Shown: positions 44,570-56,249, counted from the first letter of the stretch. The stretch: DNA of 64,000 nucleotides from Undaria pinnatifida (GCA_012845835.1 JABAKD010000009.1:4192904-4256903), one strand, 5' to 3'. Numbers and translations are program-made. The notes: generated by a model not told the origin, from the sequence alone.

Positions 44570-45241
44570 GTACGCCAACAGGTAATTTTACAACAGTTAA
44601 CATGAGAATGACATCCCGACGCCTTTGGGTTGAGGCGCCTCGCACTTTAAATCATATCTTGCCTGCATAAAGTGCTAACTTCATGGTATCGTGCGTTTTT
44701 TGTGTGTTTAGACATTGTGTATCGAAGATTTAACGTACGGGTTTTCAGCCTCCATTATCAGTTAGGGTGCAAAGTTCCTAGAAATATAATGAAGCTTTTT
44801 ACAGTATTATACAAGGGCTCCGCATGGGCGCCGGCGCCGGCGCCCATGCTTCGGGTAGGGCAGGGCAAAGATGTCGATTGACGGTCTAGTTTTGTCCCGT
44901 CAAGGCCTCGTTACCGACATCTTTGGGGCAGGGCAGCACTTCGACCACTTAAGGTGTAGCTGTCCGATTTGGCATGCATTATATTTACAGTAATAACAAG
45001 AGTTTAATACGAACATGGGATTATGACAGTCATGCTTTGACAAAAGAAAAAACGTAATATTATACAACCAAGAAGGCAAGGATAGGCGAAACAAACTATG
45101 TTAAATGCGCCGTCAAGTAAAAGTTGGCGTCTATCAAACAAAAATACCGAAAAAGGTATTATTGAGAACCTGCGTCGCCTCTAGGCGAAACAAAAGAGGC
45201 CTTGGCATTAATGAAGAGACTGCACTGCTGTCCCCGTGGCA

Positions 45242-45565
45242 ATGGAGGTCCGAAGTCGACAGGATGCAGAGTCGGTTTGCATCAAACGTCGACATGAGGA
45301 CATGTCAGCCGGCGAGGTTTTGGAAGAGGATTGCTTTGTTTGTTACGTGAAGTCTGTCGCATTGATTGGTCTTCGTGGTCGCGGGCGAGGAGGAAAGCGT
45401 AGAAGAGACGGGCGATCTCTCGTTGAGGCGGGGTTGTCTAAGATTGGTGCGGGGGTGGCTTTGCTCGTACGGGAGGTTGGCGTAGCGCTTCTTCTCTGTT
45501 TTTTCTTGGCAAGGCGGGATATGTGTGTCTGCTGCTTTTTCTTCGTGGGGGCTTTCACGTTGTAG
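45242..45565 (+). CDS. Arm-encoded open frame of unknown function (left arm)
   Basis: An ATG frame of about 107 codons: 'MEVRSRQDAESVCIKRRH', basic 'RGRGRGGKRRRDGRS', then 'LSKIGAGVALLVREVGVAL' and a cysteine/phenylalanine-rich end. The mirrored frame in the right arm (52992-52615) is also open, with in-frame length differences. The amino-acid differences between arms are many, so constraint is doubtful. No family. Confidence 0.25.
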   Translation: MEVRSRQDAESVCIKRRHEDMSAGEVLEEDCFVCYVKSVALIGLRGRGRGGKRRRDGRSLVEAGLSKIGAGVALLVREVGVALLLCFFLARRDMCVCCFFFVGAFTL

Positions 45566-45944
45566 AAATCGGACGCGTCCCCTCAATGCATAATATCCGG
45601 AGTGTCTCTACCATGACGACTGCTGATAGTGCCGTACGTATTTCCTAGAGACTGACATATTTTTTACTGGTGGTAATAATAATATACCTTTGCAACATTT
45701 TTTTTTCATCTTATTTATTATCCCCGCACCGCTCTCGCGCTCCCTCCCAGTAGTAACTGAGATCCGGGGTCACATAACGGGCCCTCCTCCTCCCTCCCCA
45801 CTTCGGCACGTGCTTTCATTTTCACCGCGAGGAGAATCCAGCATTTTCTTCCCTCGTCGACTCGCGTCGAACCCACCCACGCTGCTAGGCGCTCTCAGCA
45901 GTTGATCCCTGTTTTTTTTTGCATTTTTGCAAATAAAGTCAAAT

Positions 45945-46040
45945 CTCATCGTGGTGGGTGTCGAACTCAAGGACAACCAAACGTTAGTAGTATTCGAGGG
46001 TAAAACCACTTTTATTAATAGACCACCGGGGCGGCCGGCT
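45945..46040 (-). repeat. tRNA-like segment in left arm, A-box interrupted
   Basis: Complement of the tRNA-like segment at 52190-52262. The B-box side 'gagttcgacaccc' is intact, but an insertion of about 11 bp ('ttattaataaa', complement) splits the A-box. Confidence 0.45.
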
Positions 46041-46807
46041 GACAACTGATTAAAACAAAACAGGATCTTTGCATAGACATTACATTTCCTCCACCATGTA
46101 ATGTATGATATTGCGATGGTTGACGCGATATGTATAGAATAAAGCGCCAAATACCTAAATATCAGCGTACGCGGAGTTTTAGATATCATGAATAACGAAC
46201 GACCGCGACGGCAGAGCACGGCAAAGCATAGCGCTTCGCTCTGCTGAGCTAGCGGGGTGCGCTGCTGAGCTGAGCCGCAGGGCATCGCAGGGCACTGCAC
46301 GGCGCTTCGTTGCTGTAAGCTATAGCGCTGCGATGGGGTTCTGGGTGGTGTCGAGCTGATGAGCCAAGCCAAGATCTCAGCCGATAAAGCTCCGCCAAGT
46401 ACAAAACAAATGGTGTGAATCAAAGAAAAGCTAAAGCTGGACCGTTCCGCAACTAATGCACGGGCGGCGAATTAGCGGCAAGTGGTAGGAATTTCAACTT
46501 ACTAGACGAAAAGGAAGAAAAAATCGCATAAAGTTCAAAATCGTGTTGGCAGGAAAACCAAATTTGCAGGAAGCAGCTGAACGGTCAAGAAACAGGCAAT
46601 ATTTCAGTTGTTGTTGTTGTTGTCGTTCTCACATTAACTCGCATAATCAAGTCCGTGGTCACAGGACAGGCTCTAGTCACTTTGGAGCTGAGGAATACCC
46701 TAGGGGAAAAACACAAACCAAAGGTGGTACACCCATAAATCACAGCTGACGCAATTCATGCCTCCACCAGAAACATATAAAAGTGAAATCGGGAGTCAGT
46801 CTACGAT

Positions 46808-47431
46808 GTGCCAGGTCCATACCGGTGCATACGTCTCATTACTCGCGCCTGGAAAAACCGACTATACCGCTTGCCACCCAAGAAAGACTACCACGTATAT
46901 ATTACACGTGGAACCTATCACTACGCATACGCACAACAGACGCATGTCAACTGGACAAAAGAAACAAACAAAGAAGAGGAAGGAAAGGAAATGGGTGCAT
47001 GGGGCCAAGAAAAAGAAGCGGTAAATAATTTTTGGGGGGTCTACTGGCGAGTCTGCCACCAGAACGATGCCACGTGGTTTTTCGACGATATACAGCAGTA
47101 CTACGAACGACTTCCGATACACCCACCGAAGCACGGACTACCGGCGAATTACGCGATCGACAGATGGCCGTGGTTGTCACGTGTCTCTGTGTTGGAGGCC
47201 CATGTGCGCTGCCTCTTGTTGGCTCTTGTTTGGGTAAAACATGCGGTGTGCTCGATGGTCTCACGGCAGCAGCACACCAGAAGCAGAACGTCTGCTCGTA
47301 CGACGTATCATTCTCACAGGAAATGTAATATTTTTTTCTCCGTCAATATGAACATAAAGCGGTTGCCATGTATTGGACAGAGTGATGCGTGTACGACTAA
47401 ACTTGCCAACGGCACTCGTACTGCACTTTGA
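46808..47431 (+). other. Arm-encoded open stretch, 207 codons (left arm only)
   Basis: It contains 'FFDDIQQYYERLPIHPPKH' and 'GLPANYAIDRWPWLSRVSV', which read like protein. The right arm has a stop (TAG) in the corresponding frame after 'QQ', and the frame does not start at an ATG. Nearby indels between the arms are multiples of three (9 and 3 bases), which is the only hint of coding. No family is recognised. Confidence 0.2.
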
Positions 47432-48308
47432 GCTATCTGCTGTGGTTCTGGTTGCTCCTGGTTGCTGCAGTATGTGCTAGAAGTTTCGCCCTTCGGCTAC
47501 TGCTGCTGCACCTGTTGTTGTGTGTTGGCCAATGTTGTCAGTTGGCGTTCATGCTCGTCGGACATACTGCTGTTCTCATCCAGTGCGTACGGGTTTCCTC
47601 GTACCTCGACGGCACGACGACGAGCTCAAAACAGAAGGGAGATGACATGAAATGGCATGGACAATGGCCACATAGAAGCGAGCACGGGGGGATAGTTCGC
47701 TGCGAATCAACCGCACTCGTTCATGCCTACAGCAGAGGCTGCCTGGAGTGTCAGCGGCCGAGCTAAAGCCAGGGCCAAAGGCCGAAGAGACGGCTCTTCT
47801 ACCTGCTTGGTTTTGTCTCGAGATTCTGTTATGTATATATTGGACAGAGTGATGCATGTACGACTAAACTTGCCAACTGCACTCGTACTGCACTTTGAGC
47901 TATCTGCTGTGGTTCTGGTTGCTACTAGTTGCTGCAGTATGTGCTAGAAGTTTCGCCCTTCGGCTACTGCTGCTGCACCTGTTGTTGTGTGTTTGCCAAT
48001 GTCGTCAGTTGGCGTTCATGCTCGTCGTACATACTACTGTTCTCACCGAGTACGTACGGGTTTCCTCGTACCTCGACGGCACGACGACGAGCTCAAAACA
48101 GAAGGGAGGTAACATGAAATGGCATGGACAATGGCCCTATAGAAGCGAGCACAGCGGGATAGTTCGCTGCGAATCAACCGCACTCGTTCATGGCTACAGC
48201 AGAGGCTGCCTGGAGTATCAGCGGCCATGCTAAAGCCAGGGCCAAAGGCAATGCCAGACGGCTCTTCCTGCTTGGTTTTGTCTCGAGATTCTCTTACATG
48301 AAAATGTC
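47375..48308. repeat. Tandem duplication of about 467 bp in the left arm
   Basis: Units start 'ggacagagtgatgc' at 47375 and 47842. Each carries a frame of about 112 codons (47428-47766 and 47895-48233) with a leucine-rich start and 'SSYLDGTTTSSKQKG'. The right arm has the same tandem (starts near 50106 and 50583 on the plus strand); one of its units has a small deletion that shifts the frame. In-frame ATGs are missing at the start, so coding is doubtful. Confidence 0.7.
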
Positions 48309-48615
48309 ATGATTCCATGGTTTTGGAGTTTTTTTGTCACGAAACGTTTTTATGTCGGTAATTCGTGTCGCGAAGTTGTTGGATATCGTCGGTAACTTGT
48401 GTCACGTTTTAGGTGAACCCACACTAGAAAAAAAAAATTCCAGCTGGCAAAACGAGCAGAAACCAAAGCAATAAACAAACTGGGCAAGAAACCAAACGAA
48501 ATATTAATAAGAGTAATAAAGTACAGCAAAGAAACTAACGCTCGAGAGTAAGCCACCGCGAAATTCCAAACATTATCACGTACCATTTGGAAATGATGCC
48601 AATTTTGTAAATCAT

Positions 48616-49190
48616 TCAGGCGTTGCAGCCATTAAGATTCAACATTTTTTCCAAAATTCCTCCTCGACATGCGGTATTTTTGCAAATTCTCGCTCGTCTC
48701 GCTCGGCACAGGTCCGCGTTCACGTCGATGTGCGGAACGGACACGGCAGGGCGAGGGGCGTTGGAGCCGCCCCCCGAAGGCGGCGCTCGAACCAAGCTAT
48801 ATTCGACCGAGATATCCAGTTCCGCGAATCGCATGCTTCGTCTGAGACAAAAAACTCCTGACCAAATACATGACACCCAAGTGAATGATTTTATATATTT
48901 AAATTCAGGCGTTGCAGCTAATAAGATTCAACATTTTTTCCAAAATTCCTCCTCGACGTGCAGTATTTTTGCAACTTCTCGCTCGTCTCGCTCGGCACCC
49001 GTCCGCGTTCACGTCGATGTGCGGAACGGACACGGCAGGGCGAGGGGCGTTGGAGCCGCCCCCCGAAGGCGGCGCTCGAACGAAGGTATATTCCACCGAG
49101 AATTCTAGTTCCGCGAATCGCATGCTTCGGCCGAGACAAAAACTCCTGACCAAATACATGACACCCAAGGGAATGATTTTTTATATATTT
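48616..49190. repeat. Tandem duplication of about 288 bp next to the palindrome centre
   Basis: Units start 'ttcaggcgttgcagc' at 48616 and 48904. Each contains the hairpin GCCGCC-ccccgaa-GGCGGC. The right arm has one unit only (about 49558-49830, inverted). Confidence 0.75.
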
Positions 49191-49194
49191 ATAT

Positions 49195-49547
49195 TGTAGA
49201 TGCCACCCCTACCTACGCATGCGTTGCGGTGGCTCCAGGATTACCTACAGAATGAATGGCGTTTCAATACAGGTCACAGTAGAAGAGCTGTGTGCCGCAC
49301 CCAGGCCGGAAAGCCATTGATTATCGCATATAAAGAAAGCGCGATCCGGCGAACAACCCATGGCTTAAGTATGCAGGGAATGTTCTGTGTCATGCTGTGG
49401 CTGTTCTCGTTCCATCTTTATAGGGACCCAGTATATTAAGCACAAGAAATCCCCGATCGTGAATCGAATATCATCTCCGGAGCGCCCATGAGCGGTTGCA
49501 TCCTTGAATCGACAGAAATAAACATATATGAAATCATTCCTTGAATA
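49195..49547 (+). other. Unique centre of the palindrome with a 79-codon ATG frame
   Basis: The only part of the element present once. An ATG frame at 49200-49439 reads 'MPPLPTHALRWLQDYL', 'CRTQAGKPLIIAYKESAI' and 'FCVMLWLFSFHLYRDP'. It is of ordinary composition, with an amphipathic first half and hydrophobic end; no motif I can name. It could be the remaining piece of the element's own gene, a captured exon, or chance. Confidence 0.3.
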
Positions 49548-52189
49548 TCGAGTCATTCCTTGGTGTCATGGACTTTGGTCAGGAGTTTTTTGTCTCAGCT
49601 TAAGTATGCGATTCGCGGAACTGGAATTCTCGGTCGAATATGGCTTGGTTCGAGCGCCGCCTTCGGGGGGCGGCTCCAACGCCCCTCGCCCTGCCGTGTC
49701 CGTTCCGCACATCGACGTGAACACGGACGGGCGCCGAGCGAGACGAGCGAGTGTCGAGGAGGAATTTTGGAAAAAATGTTGGATCTTAATGGCTGCAACG
49801 CCTGAATGATTTACAAAATTGGCATCATTTCCAAACGGTACGTGATATTTTTTGGAATTTTGCGGTGGCATACTCTCGAGCGCTAGTTTCGTTGCTGTAC
49901 GTTTTTACAATTCGTTTGGTTTCTTGCTCGGCATTTTATTGCTCTTGTTTCTGCTCGTTTTGCCAGCTGGAAATTCAATTTTTTAGTGTGGGTTCACCTA
50001 AAACGTGACACAACTTACCGACGATATCCAACAACTTCGTGACACAAATTACCGACGGCAGGAAGTTTCGTGACGAAATAACTCCCAAATCATTATACTT
50101 TCACGTTACAGAATTTCGAGACAAAACAAAGCAGGTAGAACCGTCTCTTTGGCCTTTGTCCCTGGCTTTAGCACGGCCGCTGCCTGGGCACGGCCGCTGA
50201 CACTCCTGCCAGCCTCTGCTGTAGGCATGAACGAGTGCGGTTGATTCGCAGCGAACTATCCCGCTGTGCTCGCTTCTATGTGGACTTTGTCCATGCCATT
50301 TCATGTCACCTTCCTTCTGGTTTGAGCTCGTCGTCGTACGGTTGAGGTACGAGGAAACCCCTACGTACTCGGTGAGAACAGCAGTACGTACGACGAGCAG
50401 GAACGCCAATTGACGACATTGGCAAGCACAAAACAGCAGGTGTAGCAGCAGTAGCCGAAGGGCGAAACTTCTAGTACATAATACAGCAACAAGTAGCAAC
50501 CAGAACCACAGCAGAACTCTTAAAGTGCAGTGCGAGTGCCGTTGGCAAGTCTAGTCGTACACGCATCACTCTGAGCAATATATGACAGAATTTCGAGACA
50601 AAACAAAGCAGGTAGAGCCGTCTCTTCGGCCTTTGGCCCTGGCTTTAGCACGGCCGCTGACACTCCAGTCGGCCTCTGCTGTAGGCATGAACGAGTGCGG
50701 TTGTTTCGCAGCGAACTATCCCGCTGTGCTCGCTTCTATGTCATGCCATCTCATGTCACCTCCCCTCTGTTTTGAGCTCGTCGTCGTACGGTTGAGGTAC
50801 GAGGAAACCCGCACGTACTCGGTGAGAACAGCAGTATGTACGACGAGCATGAACGCCAACTGACGACATTCGCAAACACACAACAGCAGTTGTAGCAGCA
50901 GTAGCCGAAGGGCGAAACGTCTAGCACATAATGCAGCAACAAGTAGCAACCAGAACTACAGCAGATAGCTCAAAGTGCAGTGCGAGTGCCGTTGGCAAGT
51001 TTAGTCGTACACGCATCACTCTCAAGAGCCAACAAGAGGCAGGGCAGGAGCCCCCAACACAGAGACCCGTGACAACCACGGCCAGCTGTCGATCGCGTAA
51101 TTCGCCGGTAGTCCGTGCTTCGGTGGGTGTATCGGAAGTCGTTCGTAGTACTACTGCTGTAGACCGTCGAAAGACCACGTGACATGTGTCATCCCGTTCT
51201 GGTGGCAGCCTCGCCAGTAGCCCCCTCAAAATTTATTTTTCTTTTCTTTTCGTTGGCCCATTTCCTTTCCTTTCTCTTCTTTGCTCTTTATTCTTTTTTC
51301 TAATTGACTTGCGTCTGTTGTGCGTATGCGTAGTGATAGATACTACGTGTGATATATACGTGGTAGTCGTTTGGGTGGCAAGCGGTATAGTCGGTTTTCC
51401 CAGGCGCGAGTAATGAGACGTATGCACCGGTATGGACCTGGCATATCGTATACTGACTCCCGATTTCACTTTTATATGTTTCTGGTGGAGGCATGAATTG
51501 CGTCAGCTGTGATTTATTCGTGTACCACCTTGGGTTGTTTGTGTTTTTCCCTACGGTATTCCTCTGCTTCAGAGTGACTGGAACCAGTCCTGTGACCACG
51601 GACTGGATTGTGCGAGTTAATGTGAGAACAACAACAACTGAAAAATTGCCTGTTTCTTGACCTTTCAGCTGCTTCCTGCAAATTTGGTTTTTCTGCCAAC
51701 ACGATTTTAAACCTTTTCGCGATTTTTCTATTTTTTTGTCTAGTAAGTTGATTTGCCGCTAATTAGCCGCCTGTGCATTAGTCGCGGAACGGTCAAGCTT
51801 TAGCTTTTCTTTGATTACCACCATTTGTTTTGTAGTTGGCGAAGCTTCATCGGCTGAGATCTGGGCTTGGCTTATCAGCTCCACACCGCCCAGCACCCCA
51901 TCGCAGCGCTATAGTTCACAGCAACGAAGCGCCGTGCAGTGCCCTGCGGCTCAGCTCAGCAGCGCACCGCAGCGCAGCGCTAGCTCAGCAGAGCGAAGCG
52001 CTATGCTTTGCCGTGCTCTGCCGTCGCGATCGTTCGTTGTTCATGATATCTGAAACTCCGCGTAGGCTGATATTTAGGAATTTGGCGCTTTATTCTATAT
52101 CGCGTCAAACATCGTAATATCATAAAATATAGGGGAGGGAATGTAATCTCTATGCAAAGATCCTGTTTTGTTTTAATCAATTGTCAGCC

Positions 52190-52262
52190 GGCCGCCCCGG
52201 TGGTCTAATGGTTTTGCCCTCGAATACTACTAATTTTGGTTGTCCTTGAGTTCGACACCCAC
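52190..52262 (+). repeat. tRNA-like segment in right arm (A- and B-box)
   Basis: A-box-like TGGTCTAATGG (52201-52211) and B-box-like GAGTTCGACACCC (52248-52260) are spaced as in a tRNA gene. Acceptor and anticodon stems do not pair convincingly, so this is a tRNA-derived promoter unit rather than a tRNA gene. Confidence 0.45.
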
Positions 52263-52614
52263 CGCGATGAAAGATGACTTTATTTGCAAAAATGCAATAA
52301 AAAAGAGAGATCAACTGCTGAGAGCGCCCGCTAGGTACAATTCGACGCGAGTCGACGAGGGAAGAAAATGCTGGATTCTCCTCGCGGTAGAAATGAAGGC
52401 ACGTGATGAAGTGGGGAGGGAGGAGGAGGGCCCGCTATGTGACCCCGGATCTGAGTCACTATTGGGAGGGAGCGCGAGAATGGTGCGGGTATGATAACTG
52501 GGATGAAGAAAAAAAAATGTTGCAAAGAAAGGTATATATACCAGGTATGATTATTTCTACCAGTAAATAATATGTCAGTCTCTGGGGAAATACGAACGGC
52601 ACCATCAGCAGTCG

Positions 52615-52992
52615 TCATGGTAGAGACACTCCGGATATTATGTATTGAGGGGACGCGTCCGGTTTCGACAACGTGAAAGCTCCCACGAAGCAAAGATAGC
52701 AGACACACATATCCCGCCTTCTCGAGAAAAAACAGGGAAGACGCGCTACGCCAACCTCCCGTACGAGCAAAGCCACCCCCGCACCTATCTTAGACAACGC
52801 CGACGCAACGAGAGATCGCCCTCCTCTTCTTCGTTTTTCTCCTTGCCCGCAACCACGCAGAGCAATCAATGCGACAGCCTTCACGTAACAAACAAAGCAA
52901 TCTTCTTCTTCCAAAACCCCGCCGGCTGACATGGCCCCATGTCGACGTTTGATGCAAACCGACTTTGCATCCTGTCGACTTCGAACCTCCAT
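52615..52992 (-). CDS. Arm-encoded open frame of unknown function (right arm)
   Basis: Mirror of the frame at 45242-45565, here about 125 codons from the matching ATG, running on into 'SKPDASPQYIISGVSLP'. One extra Glu codon relative to the left arm is in frame. Otherwise as described for the left-arm frame. Confidence 0.25.
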   Translation of the reverse strand: MEVRSRQDAKSVCIKRRHGAMSAGGVLEEEDCFVCYVKAVALIALRGCGQGEKRRRGGRSLVASALSKIGAGVALLVREVGVARLPCFFSRRRDMCVCYLCFVGAFTLSKPDASPQYIISGVSLP

Positions 52993-53362
52993 TGCCACGG
53001 GGACAGCAGTGCAGTCTCTTCATTAATGCCAAGGCCTCATTCGTTTCGCCTAGAGGAGACGCAGGTTCTCAACAATACTATTTTCGGTACTTTTGTTTGA
53101 TAGACGCCAACTTTTACTTGACGGCGCATTTAACATAATAGTGTATTTCGCCTATCCTTGCCTTCTTTGTTGTATAATATTACGTTTTTTTTCTGTCAAA
53201 TCATGACTTTCATAATCCCATGTTCGTATTAAACTCTTGGCATTACTTTAAAGTTCAATGCATGCCAAATCGGACAGCTACACCTTAAGTTGTCGAAGTG
53301 CTGCCCTGCCCTACCCGAAGCATGGGCGCCCGCGGATGCCGGCGCCCATGCGGAGCCATTGT

Positions 53363-54440
53363 AATTGTAATAAAATTGATCCATAGCAGACCCTCCAGCC
53401 CTAAACGGGGGTCGTTCAGGTAAAGTTTACCACATTATTTGGCATTTTGGGGGACACGGTTGATGATGCACACCCCTTCCGAGACAGAGGGGGACATCCT
53501 AGGGACCTTCACGGGTCATGGCCCAACCCGATGTTCGGGTACAGAGGATAAAAAAAACAGCGCGTCGGGTGAAAACGTTTTCCCAAATCACCGGTCGAGA
53601 ACGCCTGCTAGGTATGATCGAGGCAGCAGTTTGTGGCTAATAAACATGGCTTCGGAGGGACGGGGCCTCTTAACCTTAACCCTCAACTCAAAGTGAGTGG
53701 TCAGAATGATATTATGGTTTGGATAAATTAATGCACTATTTATAACCTAGGCCATACGATTGTATAGCATATTTAGATTTTCTCCAAATCTGTTTTGTCG
53801 TGGTGTATAGAGTAGTTCAAATGTCGTGTGATGAGCCTTTGAAATATAAGGTTAGGGCGTTGGGTCAACCTGACCCTACCCGACCCGACCCGCAAGAAGT
53901 GATCCGACACCGTGAGAAGCGATACGACCCGTGATAATCCCTGGAGTAGCCAACCATTTCAGAGGCTGAAAATGGGGTGCGTTAATGTTCTGGGGTAAGG
54001 GTTGGGGCCACTGCAGATAAATTGTTTTGGTTGGAGTTTGAAATTTGGGGACGCATGCTACAGTACAGGCACACCAACATGTTTATTAGGCTCCTCACGG
54101 GAGAAGCCCTACAGTTGATATCAGTGATACCAAAAACCTGATTCGGAGCAGACGTGAAATTGTTATGCGATGAAGTATCCCATGGCGTAGGAATACATCA
54201 AATATGTTGCAGAACCAAGAATGAACCTTTTCCGACCAGTATGTGTGGGGGACCTTCAGGAGACCCGTCATTTAGAAAACGTTCATCGTAGCAGCCGACG
54301 GGGGTAGGGTCACGCCTTGGCTCACGGCCAAGGGCTAGGCTTGTAAAATAGAGTAGACGAAAAGTTTGTGACAGACAGGTTCTTCACTGTAAGATTAGCT
54401 GCCGTCCGTATACTAGCTAACTCTATGGGGAATCCGGATG
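53363..54440. other. No supported gene
   Basis: A plus-strand frame at 53439-53696 (85 codons) is anonymous. A short 'cccgacccgacccg' patch lies near 53.88 kb. Nothing else seen. Confidence 0.4.
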
Positions 54441-54444
54441 AGGC

Positions 54445-54660
54445 ATGGCAAGGCATGGCACGAGGATGAACCGCGCACGACTCGGATATGCATGCGTTCC
54501 AACTCCGGAAGTTGATAAAGAGCAGTGTAAATATATCTACTTGGTCAAATCCAAAGGCACTCTTGGCGTGTGCATCGACTTCCGAGCATGCTCCAAGAGG
54601 GCTAGCGCGATACGACTATCAGTTCTGCTCTGTAGTACTCCTGACTGACGGGGCTTTTTC
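54445..54660 (+). pseudogene. Remnant of a gypsy-type reverse transcriptase
   Basis: One frame reads 'YIYLVKSKGTLGVCIDFRA', followed by 'CSKR'. This fits the first conserved block of Ty3/gypsy reverse transcriptase (a valine-lysine-lysine stretch, Gly-Thr, then Cys-[IV]-Asp-[YF]-Arg-Ala and Asn/Ser-Lys). The flanks on both sides do not continue the domain, so only a short relic is left. A chance resemblance cannot be excluded because the block is short. Confidence 0.4.
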
Positions 54661-54775
54661 TAACCCAACCTACCACCCAAACGATCGTCGGGATGACTTG
54701 TGGAATATGATGCTAATCTCTAGTCGCCTTCTTGCTCATTGGAGACATTCGGTTCTTGTGTTTCTGTACCTTGAG

Positions 54776-54890
54776 GAAACTAAGCTGGTTGATTCAACGT
54801 AATGTGGTCTCTCCTTCATTGAGAAACCTTTAGAAACTACGCTGATTGATTCAACGTAATGTGGTCCCTCCTTTATTGAGAAGCCCCGTC
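54776..54890. repeat. Tandem duplication of about 60 bp
   Basis: The text 'gattcaacgtaatgtggt' with flanks 'aaacta.gctg.ttgattc' and 'ctcctt.attgagaa' occurs twice in a row. Confidence 0.75.
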
Positions 54891-55154
54891 AACTACTTGA
54901 TGCTTGGCCCGAAAGTTCGTCTACGCTCATCGAATCACGCGCTGACGTGCGACACTGTCTTAACATACCCAGGTAGTCCGTCTTTGTCTGGACATTTGAA
55001 CTGTTATCGTACTTTACATAACGGGGACCGGCATCGTCTATTCTCGGTCTGAGATGGTGTACGAGAATGAAACGAAGGCTACTGATACTCTTTGAATTTA
55101 CCCTATCCTATAGAAGACCCCCGGCAAGGACGTGTTTTTCCCATAAAAGCTCAC

Positions 55155-55238
55155 CTCCGGCTGTTTCCGCGATGTTGGCGTAGAAGAATGTGTGGCCTTG
55201 GACATTAATAGAAGAGCCCGAATATGCGTAGACAGCAC
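55155..55238 (-). CDS. Isolated beta-helix rung exon, 84 bp, phase 1-1
   Basis: Minus strand: acceptor ttgtgcag|GT, then 28 codons 'GAVYAYSGSSINVQGH' ... 'FFYANIAETAGG', then donor GGAG|GTGAGC. It has the GGA[VI] start and an FxxN motif ('FYAN'). It is the twin in length, phase and splice sites of the exon at 42608-42691. About 43 kb upstream of the main Pmp-like gene on the same strand. Confidence 0.65.
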
Positions 55239-55339
55239 CTGCACAATGCCGACGGACATTTAGGTATGCGTTCTTAGACGCAGGCTGCGATAGAGGTGCA
55301 TTACTTGTAGACTGATGTCTGGGTCTGGCCATTATCGTC

Positions 55340-55549
55340 TTGAATTTGTAGGCCTTTCAATGGCCGTCCCAAGATAGCGTAAGACCGCCGTGACTTCTTC
55401 ACCATGTTGCGTTTTCTTCCGAGTGTCATTGACGATGCACTTGATACCCTCTAAGAGGCCAGGGCCGCCTTTGGTCGTTTCCTAGGGTCTGCTAGCATGA
55501 CATGTATTTCTCTCTTATATAATTTCCGCGATTCCTATTCTTGTCCTGT

Positions 55550-55550
<1 letters not shown>
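55340..55550. other. No gene seen
   Basis: Short spacer before the arm fragment, with no repeat or frame of note. Confidence 0.4.
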
Positions 55551-56245
<695 letters not shown>

Positions 56246-56249
56246 TATG

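Larger units (their letters stand above)
44811..53362. mobile_element. Giant palindromic element: two arms of about 4 kb around a unique centre
   Basis: The left arm (44811 to about 49185) and right arm (about 49548 to 53362) are inverted copies, matching block by block: ends 'ggctccgcatgggcgcc', then 'gtgtagctgtccgatttggc', the 'atgcgccgtcaagtaaaagt' region, a tRNA-like segment, a TTG/CAA seed, a 470-bp tandem, and the 'ccgccccccgaaggcggc' unit next to the centre. Arms differ by scattered substitutions and small indels; the left arm is longer because the innermost unit of about 288 bp is doubled. No transposase or reverse transcriptase is recognised. Terminal repeats this long suggest a non-autonomous DNA transposon or foldback-like element. 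No clean target-site duplication is visible. Confidence 0.8.

Noticed and set aside
44811-53362. Palindrome as two convergent ordinary elements of the same kind
   Set aside because: The arms are in mirror order up to a centre of about 360 bp and share the same outer tips, so one element with long inverted arms is simpler. An assembly artefact remains possible.
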